Counted from the stretch's first letter, positions 25,627-34,967 are shown. The stretch is 64,000 bases of DNA from Pseudomonas anuradhapurensis (GCF_014269225.2 NZ_CP077097.1:4103001-4167000), one strand, 5' to 3'. Program-made: numbers and translations. Notes: generated from the sequence alone by a model not told the origin.

Positions 25627-27771
25627 TCAGGCAATCTCCCGCCGGAACGGCGGCAGCGCATTGAGAATAGCCTTGCCATAGCGCTGGGTGACCAGCCGCC
25701 GATCAAGCAAGGTGATAACGCCGCGATCCTGTTCGGTTCGCAGCAGGCGACCACAGGCCTGGATCAGCCGCAGCGAGGCATCGGGCACCGCAATTTCCAT
25801 GAACGGGTTGCCACCACGCGCCTCGATCCACTCCGCCAGTGCCGCTTCGACCGGGTCGTCGGGTACGGCGAAGGGGATCTTGGCAATCACCACGTGTTCG
25901 CAGTACGCCCCCGGCAGATCGACCCCCTCGGCAAAGCTGGCGAGGCCGAACAGCACACTGTGCTGGCCATCGTCGACCCGCGCCTTGTGCTTGTTCAGGG
26001 TTTCCTGCTTGGACAGGTTGCCCTGGATCAGCACCAGTTTGCGCCAGTCCCGGTCGAGGCCATCGAACACATCCTGCATCTGCTTGCGTGAGGAGAACAG
26101 CACCAGCGCACCACGGGCATCCTCGACGATGCTCGGCAACTCGCGGATGATCGCGGCGGTGTGCGCCGTGGCATCGCGCGGGTCGGCCTTGAGGTCGGGG
26201 ACCCGCAGCAAGCCGGCATCGCCATGCACGAACGGGCTGGGCACCACGCAGGTGACCGCATCACGCGGCAGGCCCGAGCGCATGCGGAAGCGGTCGAACT
26301 TGCCCAGCGCGGTCAGTGTCGCGGAGGTCACCAACGCGCCGTGGGCAACGTTCCACAGGCTGCGACGAAGCATATCCGCGGCCAGGATGGGGCTGGCATT
26401 GACCTCGATATCGAACAGTGCACCGCTCTCGGCCAGGGTCAGCCAGCGGGCCATGGGCGGGCTGTCTTCGGGGTCTTCGGCGGTAAACGCCGTCCACAGT
26501 TCCCAGTTGCCCTGGGCGCGGGTGACCAAACTGCCGAACAGCGGATACCACTCCTCGGCCTGGTGGCTGGCGATACCGATGTTGACCTCGCCGTCCATGC
26601 CTTCCTTGAGCAGGTCGGCCAGCCGGGTGAACAGGTCGTTGAGGCGGGCGAAGCCCTTTTTCAGCTCGATGCCCACTTCGCGAATCTGCTCGGGCACCAC
26701 GCCGCCTTCGAAACGGTAGCGCGGGCGCTCACGGCCTTCGTTGTCCTCGCCGGGACGGAAATCGGCCACCTGCTCGCACAGGGTGAACATGAACTGCTGC
26801 TGGGTGCGCACCTCCCGCGCCAGTTCGGGCACCTGCTCGATGTACTTGCCCAGGTCGCCGGGCAACGGGTGCTGGGCCAACAGCTTGGTCAGGTTCTTGG
26901 CAGTCTGCTCCAGCCAGTCGGCGGTGGAGCGCAGGCGCGAGTAATGGGCGAAATGGCCAATGGCCTTGTCTGGCAGGTGGTGGCCTTCGTCGAACACGTA
27001 CATGGTATCGCGCGGGTCGGGCAATACCGCGCCGCCGCCCAGGGCCAGGTCGGCCAGGACCATGTCATGGTTGGTGACGATCACATCGACCTTGCCCATG
27101 CCTTCGCGCGCCTTGTAGAACACGCACTGCTGGAAGTTCGGGCAATGGCGGCCGGTGCACTGGCTATGGTCGGTGGTCAGGCGTGCCCAGTCCTGGTCTT
27201 CCAGGGCTTCTGGCCAGCTGTCGCGGTCGCCGTCCCAGCGGTTGCCGGCAAGCTTCTCGATCATGCTGTTGAACAGCTTCTGGCTGCGCTCGTCGACTTC
27301 GATGCGGAAGCCTTCTTCCTCGAACAGCTGGGCGGTGGCCGACTGGGCGTGCCCTTCCTGCAGCAGGATGTCGAGCTTGGACAGGCACAGGTAGCGGCCG
27401 CGGCCCTTGGCCAGGGCGAAGCTGAAGTTGAGCCCGCTGCTGCGCATCAGGTCGGGCAGGTCCTTGAACACGATCTGCTCCTGCAACGCCACGGTCGCCG
27501 TAGCGATCACCAGGCGCTTGCCGGCGGCCTTGGCAGCCGGAATGGCGGCCAGGCTGTAGGCCACCGTCTTGCCGGTACCGGTGCCTGCCTCCACCGCCAC
27601 CACGGCCGGTTCGCCAGCACGACGGCCTTCGTCGTCGCAGGCGATGTCGCCGAGCACCTTGGCCACTTCGGCGATCATCAGACGCTGGCCATAGCGCGGC
27701 TTGAGGCTCTTGGCTTCGAGAAAACGCGTATAGGCGCCCTGGATGGTGGCTTTGAGTTCGTTGCTGATCAT
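25627..27771 (-). CDS. dinG: ATP-dependent DNA helicase DinG
   Basis: DinG is an XPD-like 5'-3' helicase that resolves R-loops and damaged structures. The product is 714 aa (E. coli 716). Walker A GTGTGKT is at residues 63-69 and the DEGHH box at 261-265. The four iron-sulfur cysteines are Cys129, Cys205, Cys210 and Cys216, with the spacing of E. coli DinG. The C-terminal helicase motif LIQACGRLLRTEQDRG is intact. In E. coli it is LexA-regulated; I did not find a clear LexA box upstream. Confidence 0.96.
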   Translation of the reverse strand: MISNELKATIQGAYTRFLEAKSLKPRYGQRLMIAEVAKVLGDIACDDEGRRAGEPAVVAVEAGTGTGKTVAYSLAAIPAAKAAGKRLVIATATVALQEQIVFKDLPDLMRSSGLNFSFALAKGRGRYLCLSKLDILLQEGHAQSATAQLFEEEGFRIEVDERSQKLFNSMIEKLAGNRWDGDRDSWPEALEDQDWARLTTDHSQCTGRHCPNFQQCVFYKAREGMGKVDVIVTNHDMVLADLALGGGAVLPDPRDTMYVFDEGHHLPDKAIGHFAHYSRLRSTADWLEQTAKNLTKLLAQHPLPGDLGKYIEQVPELAREVRTQQQFMFTLCEQVADFRPGEDNEGRERPRYRFEGGVVPEQIREVGIELKKGFARLNDLFTRLADLLKEGMDGEVNIGIASHQAEEWYPLFGSLVTRAQGNWELWTAFTAEDPEDSPPMARWLTLAESGALFDIEVNASPILAADMLRRSLWNVAHGALVTSATLTALGKFDRFRMRSGLPRDAVTCVVPSPFVHGDAGLLRVPDLKADPRDATAHTAAIIRELPSIVEDARGALVLFSSRKQMQDVFDGLDRDWRKLVLIQGNLSKQETLNKHKARVDDGQHSVLFGLASFAEGVDLPGAYCEHVVIAKIPFAVPDDPVEAALAEWIEARGGNPFMEIAVPDASLRLIQACGRLLRTEQDRGVITLLDRRLVTQRYGKAILNALPPFRREIA

Positions 27772-27869
27772 GGTCTGCAGGCGCCCGCCGGGCTGGATAT
27801 ATTTTCAGTGTTTCGCATGGGGCGGCTATCATACCCCGCTCTTGCCCTTTGTGCCGCATGGAGATCCGG

Positions 27870-28334
27870 ATGCTTGCCTTTGCCCTGCCCTACACATTGC
27901 ATGTATTAGCCGCCCTGGTGTGGGTTGGCGGCATGTTCTTCGCCTGGCTGGTACTGCGCCCGGCAACGGTTGCAGCCCTGGAAGGGCCTGCGCGCTTGCG
28001 TTTGTGGGTGGAAGTGTTCCGACGCTTCTTCGGCTGGGTCTGGCTGGCCGTGGCGATTCTGGCGATAAGTGGTATCGGCATGTTGCACATGCGCTTCAGC
28101 GGCTTCGAGACCGCACCCAAGTACGTGCAGGTGATGATGGGTGGCGGCATCGCCATGTTCGCCCTGTTCATGCGCGTCCAGGCGCTGCTGCTGCCGGAAC
28201 TGAAAGCAGCCGTGCAGGCCGAGGACTGGCCGACGGGTGCAGCGGTACTCGGGCGGATTCGGCGGATGGTGGGGATCAACCTGCTGCTGGGCCTGACGGT
28301 GGTTGCCGTGGCCAGTTCGCGCCTGATGGCCTGA
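27870..28334 (+). CDS. CopD-like integral membrane protein
   Basis: This 154-residue protein has four predicted transmembrane helices, starting MLAFALPYTLHVLAALVWVG. The His in the first helix, the GGMFFAWLVLRP segment and a second His in SGIGMLHMRFSG follow the pattern of the copper-resistance CopD domain family. It may bind haem or copper in the membrane, but this is inferred only from the family. The ATG at 27870 is preceded by TGGAGA. It is divergent from dinG and ends in a REP pair. Confidence 0.75.
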   Translation: MLAFALPYTLHVLAALVWVGGMFFAWLVLRPATVAALEGPARLRLWVEVFRRFFGWVWLAVAILAISGIGMLHMRFSGFETAPKYVQVMMGGGIAMFALFMRVQALLLPELKAAVQAEDWPTGAAVLGRIRRMVGINLLLGLTVVAVASSRLMA

Positions 28335-28350
28335 CGGGTTGCCCCCCTGT

Positions 28351-28460
28351 TAGGAGCGGCCTTGTGTCGCGATGGGCTGCGCAGCAGCCCCATAAATCAA
28401 TGCAAAAACGCTGAAATCGGGGGCTGCTGCGCAGCCCATCGCGACACAAGGCCGCTCCTA
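28351..28460. repeat. REP pair forming a perfect 41-bp inverted repeat
   Basis: Bases 28351-28391 are the exact complement of 28420-28460, with a 28-base AT-richer spacer. Each arm is a complete REP unit. The element lies between the convergent CopD-like and collagen-like genes and should form a very stable hairpin or cruciform. Confidence 0.9.
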
Positions 28461-28481
28461 CAAGGGGATGCAGCAAGGCTT

Positions 28482-29240
28482 CTACAGGCGTTGCAGGATC
28501 AACTCACCGGTCGCCCCCGGCGCCCCTGGCTGACCCGGCTGCCCCGGGCGGCCATTGGCCCCGGCCTCGGTGCTGTACACCAGGCAGCCCTTGCTGGCCC
28601 CGCCCTTACCTGCCTTGCCTGGCGCCCCGGCCTTGCCCGCTGCGCCGCCGTCCAGGCGCACCATGATGCGCTCCTGCGGGAAACCCTGCGGCACGCTCAG
28701 GCGAATGCGCCCACCCGGTGCACCATCCTGGCCGTTGCCGCCGTCGTCGCCATTGGCACCACGGCTGGCCTGGCCCCAGGTACAGCCGCCGGCCTGGCCG
28801 TTGGCGCCATCGAGCCCCACATACCCGGGAGCACCCGTGCCACCACGGGCATCGATCGCCAGCCGCTCGGCATCCAGTTCGGCCAGCTTGAGGTCCAGGC
28901 TACGCCCCGAACGCGCGGCCCGCTGGTACGTGCCCGCCGCGCCTGGCGCACTGAATTCGCTGCCCTCGGCCAGCCGTGCACTGCGCGCCTCGATCAGCAA
29001 CGGGCTGTCAGACGGCGCAATGGCGATACGCGCGTCCCGCCCCAACTGCAGCTGGTCGACCTTCAATTCCGCCAGCGTGGCCGGCAACAACAGGGTGGCG
29101 GCATCGGCCACGCGCAACTGCGCAAGATGCACAGTGGCCGACTTGTTTGGCAGGCGCAGCATGGAGTTGGCTGCCACCTCCAGGCTCTCGGCCTGGGCCA
29201 GGGGAACGGCCAGCATGGCCAGCAACATCAGATTACGCAT
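28482..29240 (-). CDS. Secreted collagen-like Gly-Xaa-Yaa repeat protein
   Basis: This 252-residue protein has a signal peptide (MRNLMLLAMLAVPLAQA). The first 130 residues form an apparently beta-structured domain with repeated LRV-type strands. Collagen-like tracts then follow: GAPGYVGLDGANGQAGG, GANGDDGGNGQDGAPGG, GAPGKAGKGG and GRPGQPGQPGAPGATG. Two Cys residues flank the Gly-rich parts. AGGAGG lies nine bases before the ATG at 29240. It overlaps the upstream DUF1145 gene by eight bases. Bacterial collagen-like proteins often act in adhesion or surface structure; the role here is unknown. Confidence 0.75.
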   Translation of the reverse strand: MRNLMLLAMLAVPLAQAESLEVAANSMLRLPNKSATVHLAQLRVADAATLLLPATLAELKVDQLQLGRDARIAIAPSDSPLLIEARSARLAEGSEFSAPGAAGTYQRAARSGRSLDLKLAELDAERLAIDARGGTGAPGYVGLDGANGQAGGCTWGQASRGANGDDGGNGQDGAPGGRIRLSVPQGFPQERIMVRLDGGAAGKAGAPGKAGKGGASKGCLVYSTEAGANGRPGQPGQPGAPGATGELILQRL

Positions 29241-29508
29241 TTCGCGGCGCCTCCTGCGCACGGGGGATGGACATGACATGGAAGATACCCGTCAGCAGGA
29301 TCTGCAACCGATCGAACCAGCGATGGCTGCGCCCGCGCAGGCTGCCATTGAAGAACAGCACTTCGAGCACGTGCAGGCCGAGCAAGGCGATACCCGCAGC
29401 ATTGATCAGCAGATTGAACGGCAAGGGTTGCGGCATCAATTGATTGAAAAACACCACGCCCCAGAATGCGACCGTCAGGACCTTGCCCAGGCCCAGGATG
29501 AATTTCAT
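29233..29508 (-). CDS. DUF1145 family small membrane protein
   Basis: This 91-residue protein has three hydrophobic segments: ILGLGKVLTVAFWGVVFFN, PFNLLINAAGIALLGLHVLE and LQILLTGIFHVMSI. The pattern MKFILGLGKVLTVAFW and HVLEVLFF fits DUF1145, a family of unknown function. It overlaps the collagen-like gene, so the two are probably translated together. Confidence 0.8.
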   Translation of the reverse strand: MKFILGLGKVLTVAFWGVVFFNQLMPQPLPFNLLINAAGIALLGLHVLEVLFFNGSLRGRSHRWFDRLQILLTGIFHVMSIPRAQEAPRNA

Positions 29509-29688
29509 ATCCCGCCCCCATGGATTGTTGTTATGTCGAGACGCCCGTTCGAGCGGGCCGTGCGAACCACATTAACTGCAATGCCAAGGCAGGCGCCAGC
29601 GCCGCTTGGTGGAGAGGCCGCGCCATCCGTCGCTTGCAGGCGTGCCACTGACGGTGCCGCTGGCCACGAGCGGCTGTCGCCGCGGGAC

Positions 29689-29719
29689 GCGCCCGTGCCA
29701 CTGCTCAAGGCACGGGCGC
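29689..29719 (-). terminator. Stem-loop after the OmpA/TSP3 gene
   Basis: GCGCCCGTGCC and GGCACGGGCGC form a perfect 11-bp stem around a 9-base loop, just past the stop codon of the minus-strand gene. There is no T run. The rest of the 29509-29726 gap has no supported gene. Confidence 0.5.
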
Positions 29720-29726
29720 AGGCGCT

Positions 29727-30419
29727 CTAACGCTGGATCTTGATTTCGGTACGGCGGTTCATGGCACGCCCCTCGGCCGTGGCGTTGTCTGCCACCGGCT
29801 GGGTTTCACCGGCACCGACCACCGACACGAAGCTGCTGCGCGGCACACCGCTCTCGACCAGATAATCGGTCACCGCGTGGGCCCGCCGCTCGGACAGCTT
29901 CTGGTTGTATTGGTCGGAGCCGACGCTGTCGGTGTGACCGCTGACGCTCAGACGGGCGGACGGTGCTTCCTGCTTGAGCCGGGTGGCAACGGTGTTGAGG
30001 CGCTCCTTGTCGCTGGCGGTCAGGCGCGCAGAATCGAATTCGAAGTGCACATCGCGGATGACGATGACTTCTTCCTTCTGCACCACCACTTCCTCGACCA
30101 CCGGTGCCGGCTCAGGCGGGCAACCGTTGGCATCCACCTGCACGCCGCGCGGGGTGCCGGGGCACTTGTCACGGCTGTCCGGCACGCCGTCGCCGTCCTC
30201 GTCGCCATCGCCATGGGCCCAGCAGTAGCCTGCCGCCAGGCTACCGCCCACCAAGGCACCCCAGCCAGCCCAGCTGGAACTCTCGATGGCGCCCAAGGCA
30301 GCGCCGCCTACACCCCCGACGGCAGCACATTTCGGCCAGTCGGTCTTTTGCAAACCTGCACAACCAGTCAACACACTGGTGAGCAGGACCAGGGGTATCG
30401 CTGTGCGTACTATGCTCAT
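29727..30419 (-). CDS. OmpA-family lipoprotein with TSP3 repeat
   Basis: This 230-residue protein has a lipoprotein signal (LTSVLTGC) and a short glycine-rich membrane-associated segment (AAVGGVGGAALGAIESSSWA). A calcium-binding thrombospondin type 3 repeat (DGDEDGDGVPDSRDKCPGTP, then GVQVDANGCP) follows. The C-terminal OmpA peptidoglycan-binding domain has FEFDSARLTASDKERL, SGHTDSVGSDQYNQKLSERR and GRAMNRRTEIKI. AGGAGAAG precedes the ATG. It probably ties the outer membrane to peptidoglycan. It is divergent from the DUF6231 gene. Confidence 0.88.
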   Translation of the reverse strand: MSIVRTAIPLVLLTSVLTGCAGLQKTDWPKCAAVGGVGGAALGAIESSSWAGWGALVGGSLAAGYCWAHGDGDEDGDGVPDSRDKCPGTPRGVQVDANGCPPEPAPVVEEVVVQKEEVIVIRDVHFEFDSARLTASDKERLNTVATRLKQEAPSARLSVSGHTDSVGSDQYNQKLSERRAHAVTDYLVESGVPRSSFVSVVGAGETQPVADNATAEGRAMNRRTEIKIQR

Positions 30420-30577
30420 TTCTTTGCTTCTCCTAGGGGGAATCGGCATAAGGCCGATCTCTCGGAGTAAAGACCGCGCATGCCATCCCTGCCAGCAATA
30501 AGCCACGACGCGGTCACATGCCTCTTTGCCCATACGCTGTGGCCCGCTAGTCTTGGACGACTTGAAGAGGACTTGCA

Positions 30578-31072
30578 ATGAACGACCGCTTTTCCCAGCG
30601 CACCCCGCAGCAGGCCCTGGCTGCCCTGCTCGATCGTTTCACCCCGCAACGCCTGCTGCTGGTGGGCACGCGCTTTCCGGCACTGGACGCCTTCGCCCAG
30701 GCCCACCCGCAAGTGACCATCGCCACCGCAGCCCCCGGCCCGCTGCCGGCCGAACTGGCGGCGCAGCGCTTTGACCTGGCGCTACTGGTGGACTGCCTGG
30801 AGCATCTGCCCAAGCGCACCGGCCTGGAACTGCTCGGCGGGGTGCGCAACCTCAATGCCAGCCGGGTTGCAGTGCTGGCCGACCTGGCCGCCTGCGGCTG
30901 GCAGGACACCGACTTTTTTGCCCTGGCCCTGTCGGCCAGCGAGAAATTCTGCCGGGACGAGCAGGTCCTGAGCCTGTTCACCTATGATCTACATGACTAC
31001 AAGCAGGTACCGGACTGGCTCAATGCCAAGTTCTGGGCCAACCCGGAAAACTTTGGCAAGTACTGGTGGTGA
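30578..31072 (+). CDS. DUF6231 family protein, methyltransferase-like fold
   Basis: This 164-residue cytosolic protein includes [14 protein letters not shown] and [18 protein letters not shown], reminiscent of SAM-dependent methyltransferase strands. The glycine-rich SAM motif is weak, so catalytic activity is uncertain. The C-terminus ends [15 protein letters not shown] associate it with DUF6231 from Pseudomonas. It is followed without a gap by the ychJ-like gene (TGATG junction). Confidence 0.75.
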   Translation: MNDRFSQRTPQQALAALLDRFTPQRLLLVGTRFPALDAFAQAHPQVTIATAAPGPLPAELAAQRFDLALLVDCLEHLPKRTGLELLGGVRNLNASRVAVLADLAACGWQDTDFFALALSASEKFCRDEQVLSLFTYDLHDYKQVPDWLNAKFWANPENFGKYWW

Positions 31073-31551
31073 TGATGAGTGTCTCGGTCTGCCCTTGCGG
31101 CAGTGGCAACCTGCTCGACGCCTGCTGCGGGCACTACCATGCCGGCACCCCGGCGCCGGATGCCCAGGCGCTGATGCGCTCACGTTACAGTGCCTATGTG
31201 CTGGGCCTGGTCGACTACCTGGTGGCCACCACCCTGCCGGCCCAGCAAGCCGGCCTGGACCGTGCCGCCATGGCCGCCTGGAGTGCCCAGAGCACCTGGC
31301 TGGGCCTGGAGGTGGAAGCGGCAGAAGTGCTGGGCGGCCAGCCTGAACATGCCTTTGTGACCTTCACCGCACGCTGGCACGACCAGGATGGCGATCACCA
31401 ACACCGCGAACGCTCGGCCTTCGTCCAGCATGCCGGGCATTGGTATTTCATCGATCCGACGGTCGGGCTCAAGGCCGGGCGCAACGATCCCTGCCCCTGC
31501 GCCAGCGGCCAGAAGTTCAAGAAATGCTGCGCCAGCTACGTAGGTAGCTGA
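31072..31551 (+). CDS. YchJ-family protein with two SEC-C motifs
   Basis: This 159-residue protein carries SEC-C zinc-binding motifs at both ends: [13 protein letters not shown] near the N-terminus and [13 protein letters not shown] at the C-terminus. The central NTF2-like region contains [20 protein letters not shown], typical of YchJ (UPF0225). Function is unknown; SEC-C motifs resemble the SecA C-terminus, which binds zinc and SecB. The start overlaps the stop of the preceding gene. It is the second gene of an apparent four-gene set. Confidence 0.88.
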   Translation: MMSVSVCPCGSGNLLDACCGHYHAGTPAPDAQALMRSRYSAYVLGLVDYLVATTLPAQQAGLDRAAMAAWSAQSTWLGLEVEAAEVLGGQPEHAFVTFTARWHDQDGDHQHRERSAFVQHAGHWYFIDPTVGLKAGRNDPCPCASGQKFKKCCASYVGS

Positions 31552-31552
31552 G

Positions 31553-32035
31553 ATGATCGCCCCCGCCCGCCTGCTGCTCGCTCCGCTGCTCGCCTGCCTG
31601 GCCCTGCTGGCGGGCTGCAGCAGCTGGGGCGGCGATGACTGGCGCGAACCCGAGGTGCACCTGGTCGAGGTCGAGACGGTCAAGGCCAGGTTGCTGGAAC
31701 AGGAGTTCGTGCTGCACCTGCAGGTCGTCAACCCGAATGACAGCCGCCTGTTCATCCGCAACCTGTCCTATGCCATACGCCTCAACGACCTGCTGCTGGT
31801 GCAGGACGAAACCAGCCTGTGGCGCAGTGTCGGCGGGCATGCCCGGCGTACCTTCAAGATCACCGCGCGAACCAACCTGTGGCAGCACCTGAAACCACTG
31901 GCCAAGCTGCTCAAGAGCGGTGAGCCGCTGCACTACAGCCTGCAGGGCGAACTGGCGACCGGCTTGCTCATGCATCGGGACCTGCACTTGTCGCGCAGTG
32001 GTGAGATAATCCCCGGCGATTACCACCCGGAGTAA
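31553..32035 (+). CDS. LEA14-like lipoprotein
   Basis: This 160-residue protein has a lipoprotein signal (LALLAGC). The body, [20 protein letters not shown] then [20 protein letters not shown], is the LEA type 2 (water-stress/hypersensitive) beta-sandwich pattern with the conserved NPND. Such proteins are envelope or stress-linked; the precise function is unknown. It starts one base after the ychJ-type stop codon, consistent with co-transcription. Confidence 0.8.
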   Translation: MIAPARLLLAPLLACLALLAGCSSWGGDDWREPEVHLVEVETVKARLLEQEFVLHLQVVNPNDSRLFIRNLSYAIRLNDLLLVQDETSLWRSVGGHARRTFKITARTNLWQHLKPLAKLLKSGEPLHYSLQGELATGLLMHRDLHLSRSGEIIPGDYHPE

Positions 32036-32042
32036 CCCTGCA

Positions 32043-32240
32043 ATGTCCCAGCAACCCCACGTTCATGGCCCTGACTGCAACCACGACCATGATCACCACC
32101 ACGATCATGGCCACGTTCACGGCCCGCACTGCAACCACGGCCACCAGGAGCCGGTACGCAACGCCCTGAAAGACGTTGGCCGTAACGACCCATGCCCGTG
32201 CGGTAGCCAGAAAAAGTTCAAGAAGTGCCACGGCGCCTGA
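32043..32240 (+). CDS. His-rich SEC-C zinc-binding small protein
   Basis: This 65-residue protein has two parts. Residues 6-34 contain 13 His, with a tandem 11-residue unit HVHGP-x-CNH-x-H at 6-16 and 24-34 that is also repeated at DNA level (28 of 33 bases identical). Residues 46-63 form a SEC-C motif, [13 protein letters not shown]. The His tract could chelate Ni, Zn, Co or Cu. It is the last gene of the DUF6231-ychJ-LEA14 set, and its final 23 bases overlap the convergent MFS gene. Confidence 0.8.
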   Translation: MSQQPHVHGPDCNHDHDHHHDHGHVHGPHCNHGHQEPVRNALKDVGRNDPCPCGSQKKFKKCHGA

Positions 32241-33438
32241 CCTGAACAGCACGTGCGCGCCCCGCCAGCGGGCCGCGCAGTGCATGGCCACAGGCCAGAA
32301 GCAGCACGATGCACAGTGCCATGCAGATGGCATTGGTACCCTTCCAGCCGACCGAGCCCAGCAACAGCGACGGGCTGAATGCGCCAACGGTGGCGAACAG
32401 GGCGATGGCCAGGTCGTTCTTCCCTTGCATGTGCATGGCCGACGGGCTGTGCTGCAGCGTTTGCGCCAGCAACGCCCCGCCGCCCACGTAGGTCAGGTTC
32501 CAGCCAAGGCCAAGGGCTATCAACGACAAGGTCATCATCGCGTAACTGTGCGACCACAGGTTCATGGCCGTGCAACCGATCAACAGGCCCAGGCCGGCGC
32601 AGAGGGTGGCCCTGATCCCGAGCTTGTGGATGATGGCGCCGGTGAAGAACGACGGGGCGAACATGGCAATCACATGCCATTGAATCGCCAGGCGCACGTC
32701 GGAGAAATCCTCATGCAGGTGTTTCATGTGCATGGAAGCCTGGATCATCAGCAAGTTCATGACCCCGTAACCCAGCGCGGCCACGACCATGGCCACGACC
32801 AGCACCGGGCTGAGCGGTTCGCTGGTTGCAGCAGACGCGTTTCTCGCTGGCACCCGGATCGCCCCTGTGGCCTCGCCGGGCAGGCAGGCGGCAATCAGCA
32901 AGGACATCGCCGCCAGGCCGACAAAAGCGGCGTAACACAGCGAAAACAGCGGGTAGCCGCCAACGTCGCGGAGCCACTCGGTGAGTGCCGGCCCAACCAC
33001 GGCAGCCATCACACCGCCGGCCACAACCAGGGAAAGCGCTTTGGGTTTCAGGCTCTGTGCCAGGTTGTCGGTAGCGGCAAAGCGGTTAAAGTTGGCGAAC
33101 GCAATGTAGATACCCAACGCCGAGTGGCTGATCACCAGGGTCGCGAAGTGCTGTTGCTGCACCGCCAGGTAGCCGGTAATGCCGGACACGGCCAAAGGTA
33201 TCGAGCCCAGCATGAATGCCCGCTTGCGGCCAATACGGCCCATCAGCCTGGAGACCGGGTAAGTGGCCAGCATCATGCACAGGAACTGAAAACCGTAAGG
33301 CACAGTGGACCAGGTGCTGGCAGGCGCCAGCGCCGCCCCGACAGTGGCAGCCATGGTCACCGACATGACCGCTGTCGTCAGGTTGATCGATTGCGCCGTG
33401 AAATACAGGTAGGTGCGCCGCGGAAGTGTGCTCGACAT
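32218..33438 (-). CDS. MFS transporter
   Basis: This 406-residue inner-membrane protein has about twelve helices and the major facilitator layout. The loop [21 protein letters not shown] between helices 2 and 3 is the MFS motif A. It is likely a drug or metabolite exporter; the substrate is unknown. The gene is divergent from a MocR-type regulator, which probably controls it. The C-terminal codons overlap the end of the convergent SEC-C gene. Confidence 0.85.
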   Translation of the reverse strand: MSSTLPRRTYLYFTAQSINLTTAVMSVTMAATVGAALAPASTWSTVPYGFQFLCMMLATYPVSRLMGRIGRKRAFMLGSIPLAVSGITGYLAVQQQHFATLVISHSALGIYIAFANFNRFAATDNLAQSLKPKALSLVVAGGVMAAVVGPALTEWLRDVGGYPLFSLCYAAFVGLAAMSLLIAACLPGEATGAIRVPARNASAATSEPLSPVLVVAMVVAALGYGVMNLLMIQASMHMKHLHEDFSDVRLAIQWHVIAMFAPSFFTGAIIHKLGIRATLCAGLGLLIGCTAMNLWSHSYAMMTLSLIALGLGWNLTYVGGGALLAQTLQHSPSAMHMQGKNDLAIALFATVGAFSPSLLLGSVGWKGTNAICMALCIVLLLACGHALRGPLAGRARAVQVRRRGTS

Positions 33439-33554
33439 GGCATGTGCTCAGGTGGGTGGACGGTCACGTATCCGGCACTTGCAACGGCACCGGCGGGGGC
33501 ATGGTGGCAGCTGCCGCGCCCTGAAACGCAAACAGTCGACGCACTTTCCGGTTA

Positions 33555-33580
33555 ACTGTTAGGCTGTTTTTTCTAACAGT
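33555..33580. promoter_or_regulatory. Inverted repeat between MFS and MocR-type genes
   Basis: ACTGTTAG and CTAACAGT are perfect 8-base inverted arms separated by 10 bases, ending 13 bases before the regulator's ATG. This is a likely operator for the MocR/GntR-type regulator and for its divergent transporter gene. Confidence 0.6.
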
Positions 33581-33593
33581 CGGCGGACCCGCC

Positions 33594-34967
33594 ATGCGCC
33601 CGAACAGCCTGCATGACCAATTGAAACAGCGCCTCGAAGCCGGCGAGTGGCTGCCTGGCCAGCGCATGCCATCTATCCGCAAGCTAACCGCGGCGGCTGA
33701 CTGCACTTATCACGATGTCGTCTCCAGCTATGCCCGGCTGGTCAGCGAAGGTGTGCTGACCGCCATCCCAGGCCGCGGCTACTTTGTCGCCTGTAGCAGC
33801 CGGCAGCCAGGTACATCAGATACCGGCCCTGCCGAGCCCCCGGCAGGCATGGCCGACGACCCATTGTTCACGCTGCTGCAAAGTGGCCGGCACTACACCA
33901 AGCTCGGCAGCGGCTGGCTGCCACCGGCCTGGCGTGACACCGAGCTGCTGGCCAAGGCGATACGCCGCACTGCGCGGCTGGAGCAGAGTTCGCTGGCGGA
34001 ATATGGCGACATCCAGGGCTACCTGCCCATGCGCAGGCAACTGTCCATGCACCTGCAGCGCCTGACCCGGATCGAAGCCCGCCCCAGCCAGTTGCTGACC
34101 ACCCTGGGCGCCACGCAGGCACTGGACCTGGTTGCGCGGTTGCTGATCAAGCCCGGCGATCACGTGTTGGTCGACGAGCCCGGCAATGGCAACCTGATCA
34201 AGCTGATCCAGCTGGCCGGTGGCCAGGTACTTGGCGTGCGGCGTACCCAGGACGGGCCGGACGTGGAGGACATCAAAGCCCAGCTGGCCAGGCACAAGGT
34301 CAAGGCGTTCTTCTGCAACAGCAACTTCCATAACCCGACCGGCGGCAACATCAGCCCGCACATTGCCTTCGGCATCCTGCGCCTGGCGACGGAGCACGAC
34401 TTCTTCGTGGTCGAGGACGACGTGTATGGCGACTTCAGCCTGGGCATGCGCCAGACCCTCGCCGAACTGGACAACCTCGAGCGGGTCATCTACATCGGCA
34501 GTTTCTCCAAGTGCCTGTCCGCGTCACTGCGCGTTGGTTACATCGCCTGTTCGGCTTCGCTGATCGAACCGCTGACGCGTCTGAAACTGCTGACCTGCGT
34601 TGCCGTGCCAGCGTTTTGCGAACGTTTCGTCAACACCATCTTGTCCGATGGCACCTATGCCCGGCACATGAAAGACCTGCAGCAGCGCATGATCCGCCAG
34701 CAGGCGCAAACCCAGCAATTGTTGCGAGCGCGTGGCTGGCAGTTCGACGTAAAGCCACAAGGCGGTATGTTCCTGTGGGTCTATCACCCTGAGCTGGCCG
34801 ACCTGCAGCCGTTCATGCAGCGCCTGGAGCAGCACAAGGTGCTCCTGATGCCGGGCTCGGCCTTCGCCGTGAGCCGGGACTATCAACGCCATGCACGCAT
34901 CAATTGCACGCATTTTTCCGATGCCTTGGCCATCCACTTCAAGGTTTGTACCGGCGCTGGCAAATAA
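33594..34967 (+). CDS. MocR-type (GntR/aminotransferase) transcriptional regulator
   Basis: This 457-residue fusion has an N-terminal GntR winged helix-turn-helix (about residues 1-70, with [17 protein letters not shown] and GRGYFV) and a C-terminal fold-type I aminotransferase domain. The expected PLP-binding Lys is Lys306 in [16 protein letters not shown], and the upstream VEDDVYGDF supplies the PLP-contacting Asp. MocR regulators use PLP or an amino compound as effector. It probably regulates the divergent MFS gene through the inverted repeat 33555-33580. Confidence 0.92.
   Translation: MRPNSLHDQLKQRLEAGEWLPGQRMPSIRKLTAAADCTYHDVVSSYARLVSEGVLTAIPGRGYFVACSSRQPGTSDTGPAEPPAGMADDPLFTLLQSGRHYTKLGSGWLPPAWRDTELLAKAIRRTARLEQSSLAEYGDIQGYLPMRRQLSMHLQRLTRIEARPSQLLTTLGATQALDLVARLLIKPGDHVLVDEPGNGNLIKLIQLAGGQVLGVRRTQDGPDVEDIKAQLARHKVKAFFCNSNFHNPTGGNISPHIAFGILRLATEHDFFVVEDDVYGDFSLGMRQTLAELDNLERVIYIGSFSKCLSASLRVGYIACSASLIEPLTRLKLLTCVAVPAFCERFVNTILSDGTYARHMKDLQQRMIRQQAQTQQLLRARGWQFDVKPQGGMFLWVYHPELADLQPFMQRLEQHKVLLMPGSAFAVSRDYQRHARINCTHFSDALAIHFKVCTGAGK

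Noticed and set aside
25627..25627. LexA box search upstream of dinG
   Set aside because: No clear CTGT-N8-ACAG site was found near the dinG start, so SOS control is not claimed.
26161..27909. A 582-codon plus-strand frame inside dinG
   Set aside because: Antisense to dinG, which has all helicase and iron-sulfur motifs; the frame has no recognisable domain.
29534..29730. A 65-codon plus-strand frame (MSRRPFERAVRTTL...) between the DUF1145 and OmpA/TSP3 genes
   Set aside because: Its codon choice is unlike the neighbours, there is no ribosome site, and it runs through the stem-loop after the OmpA/TSP3 gene.
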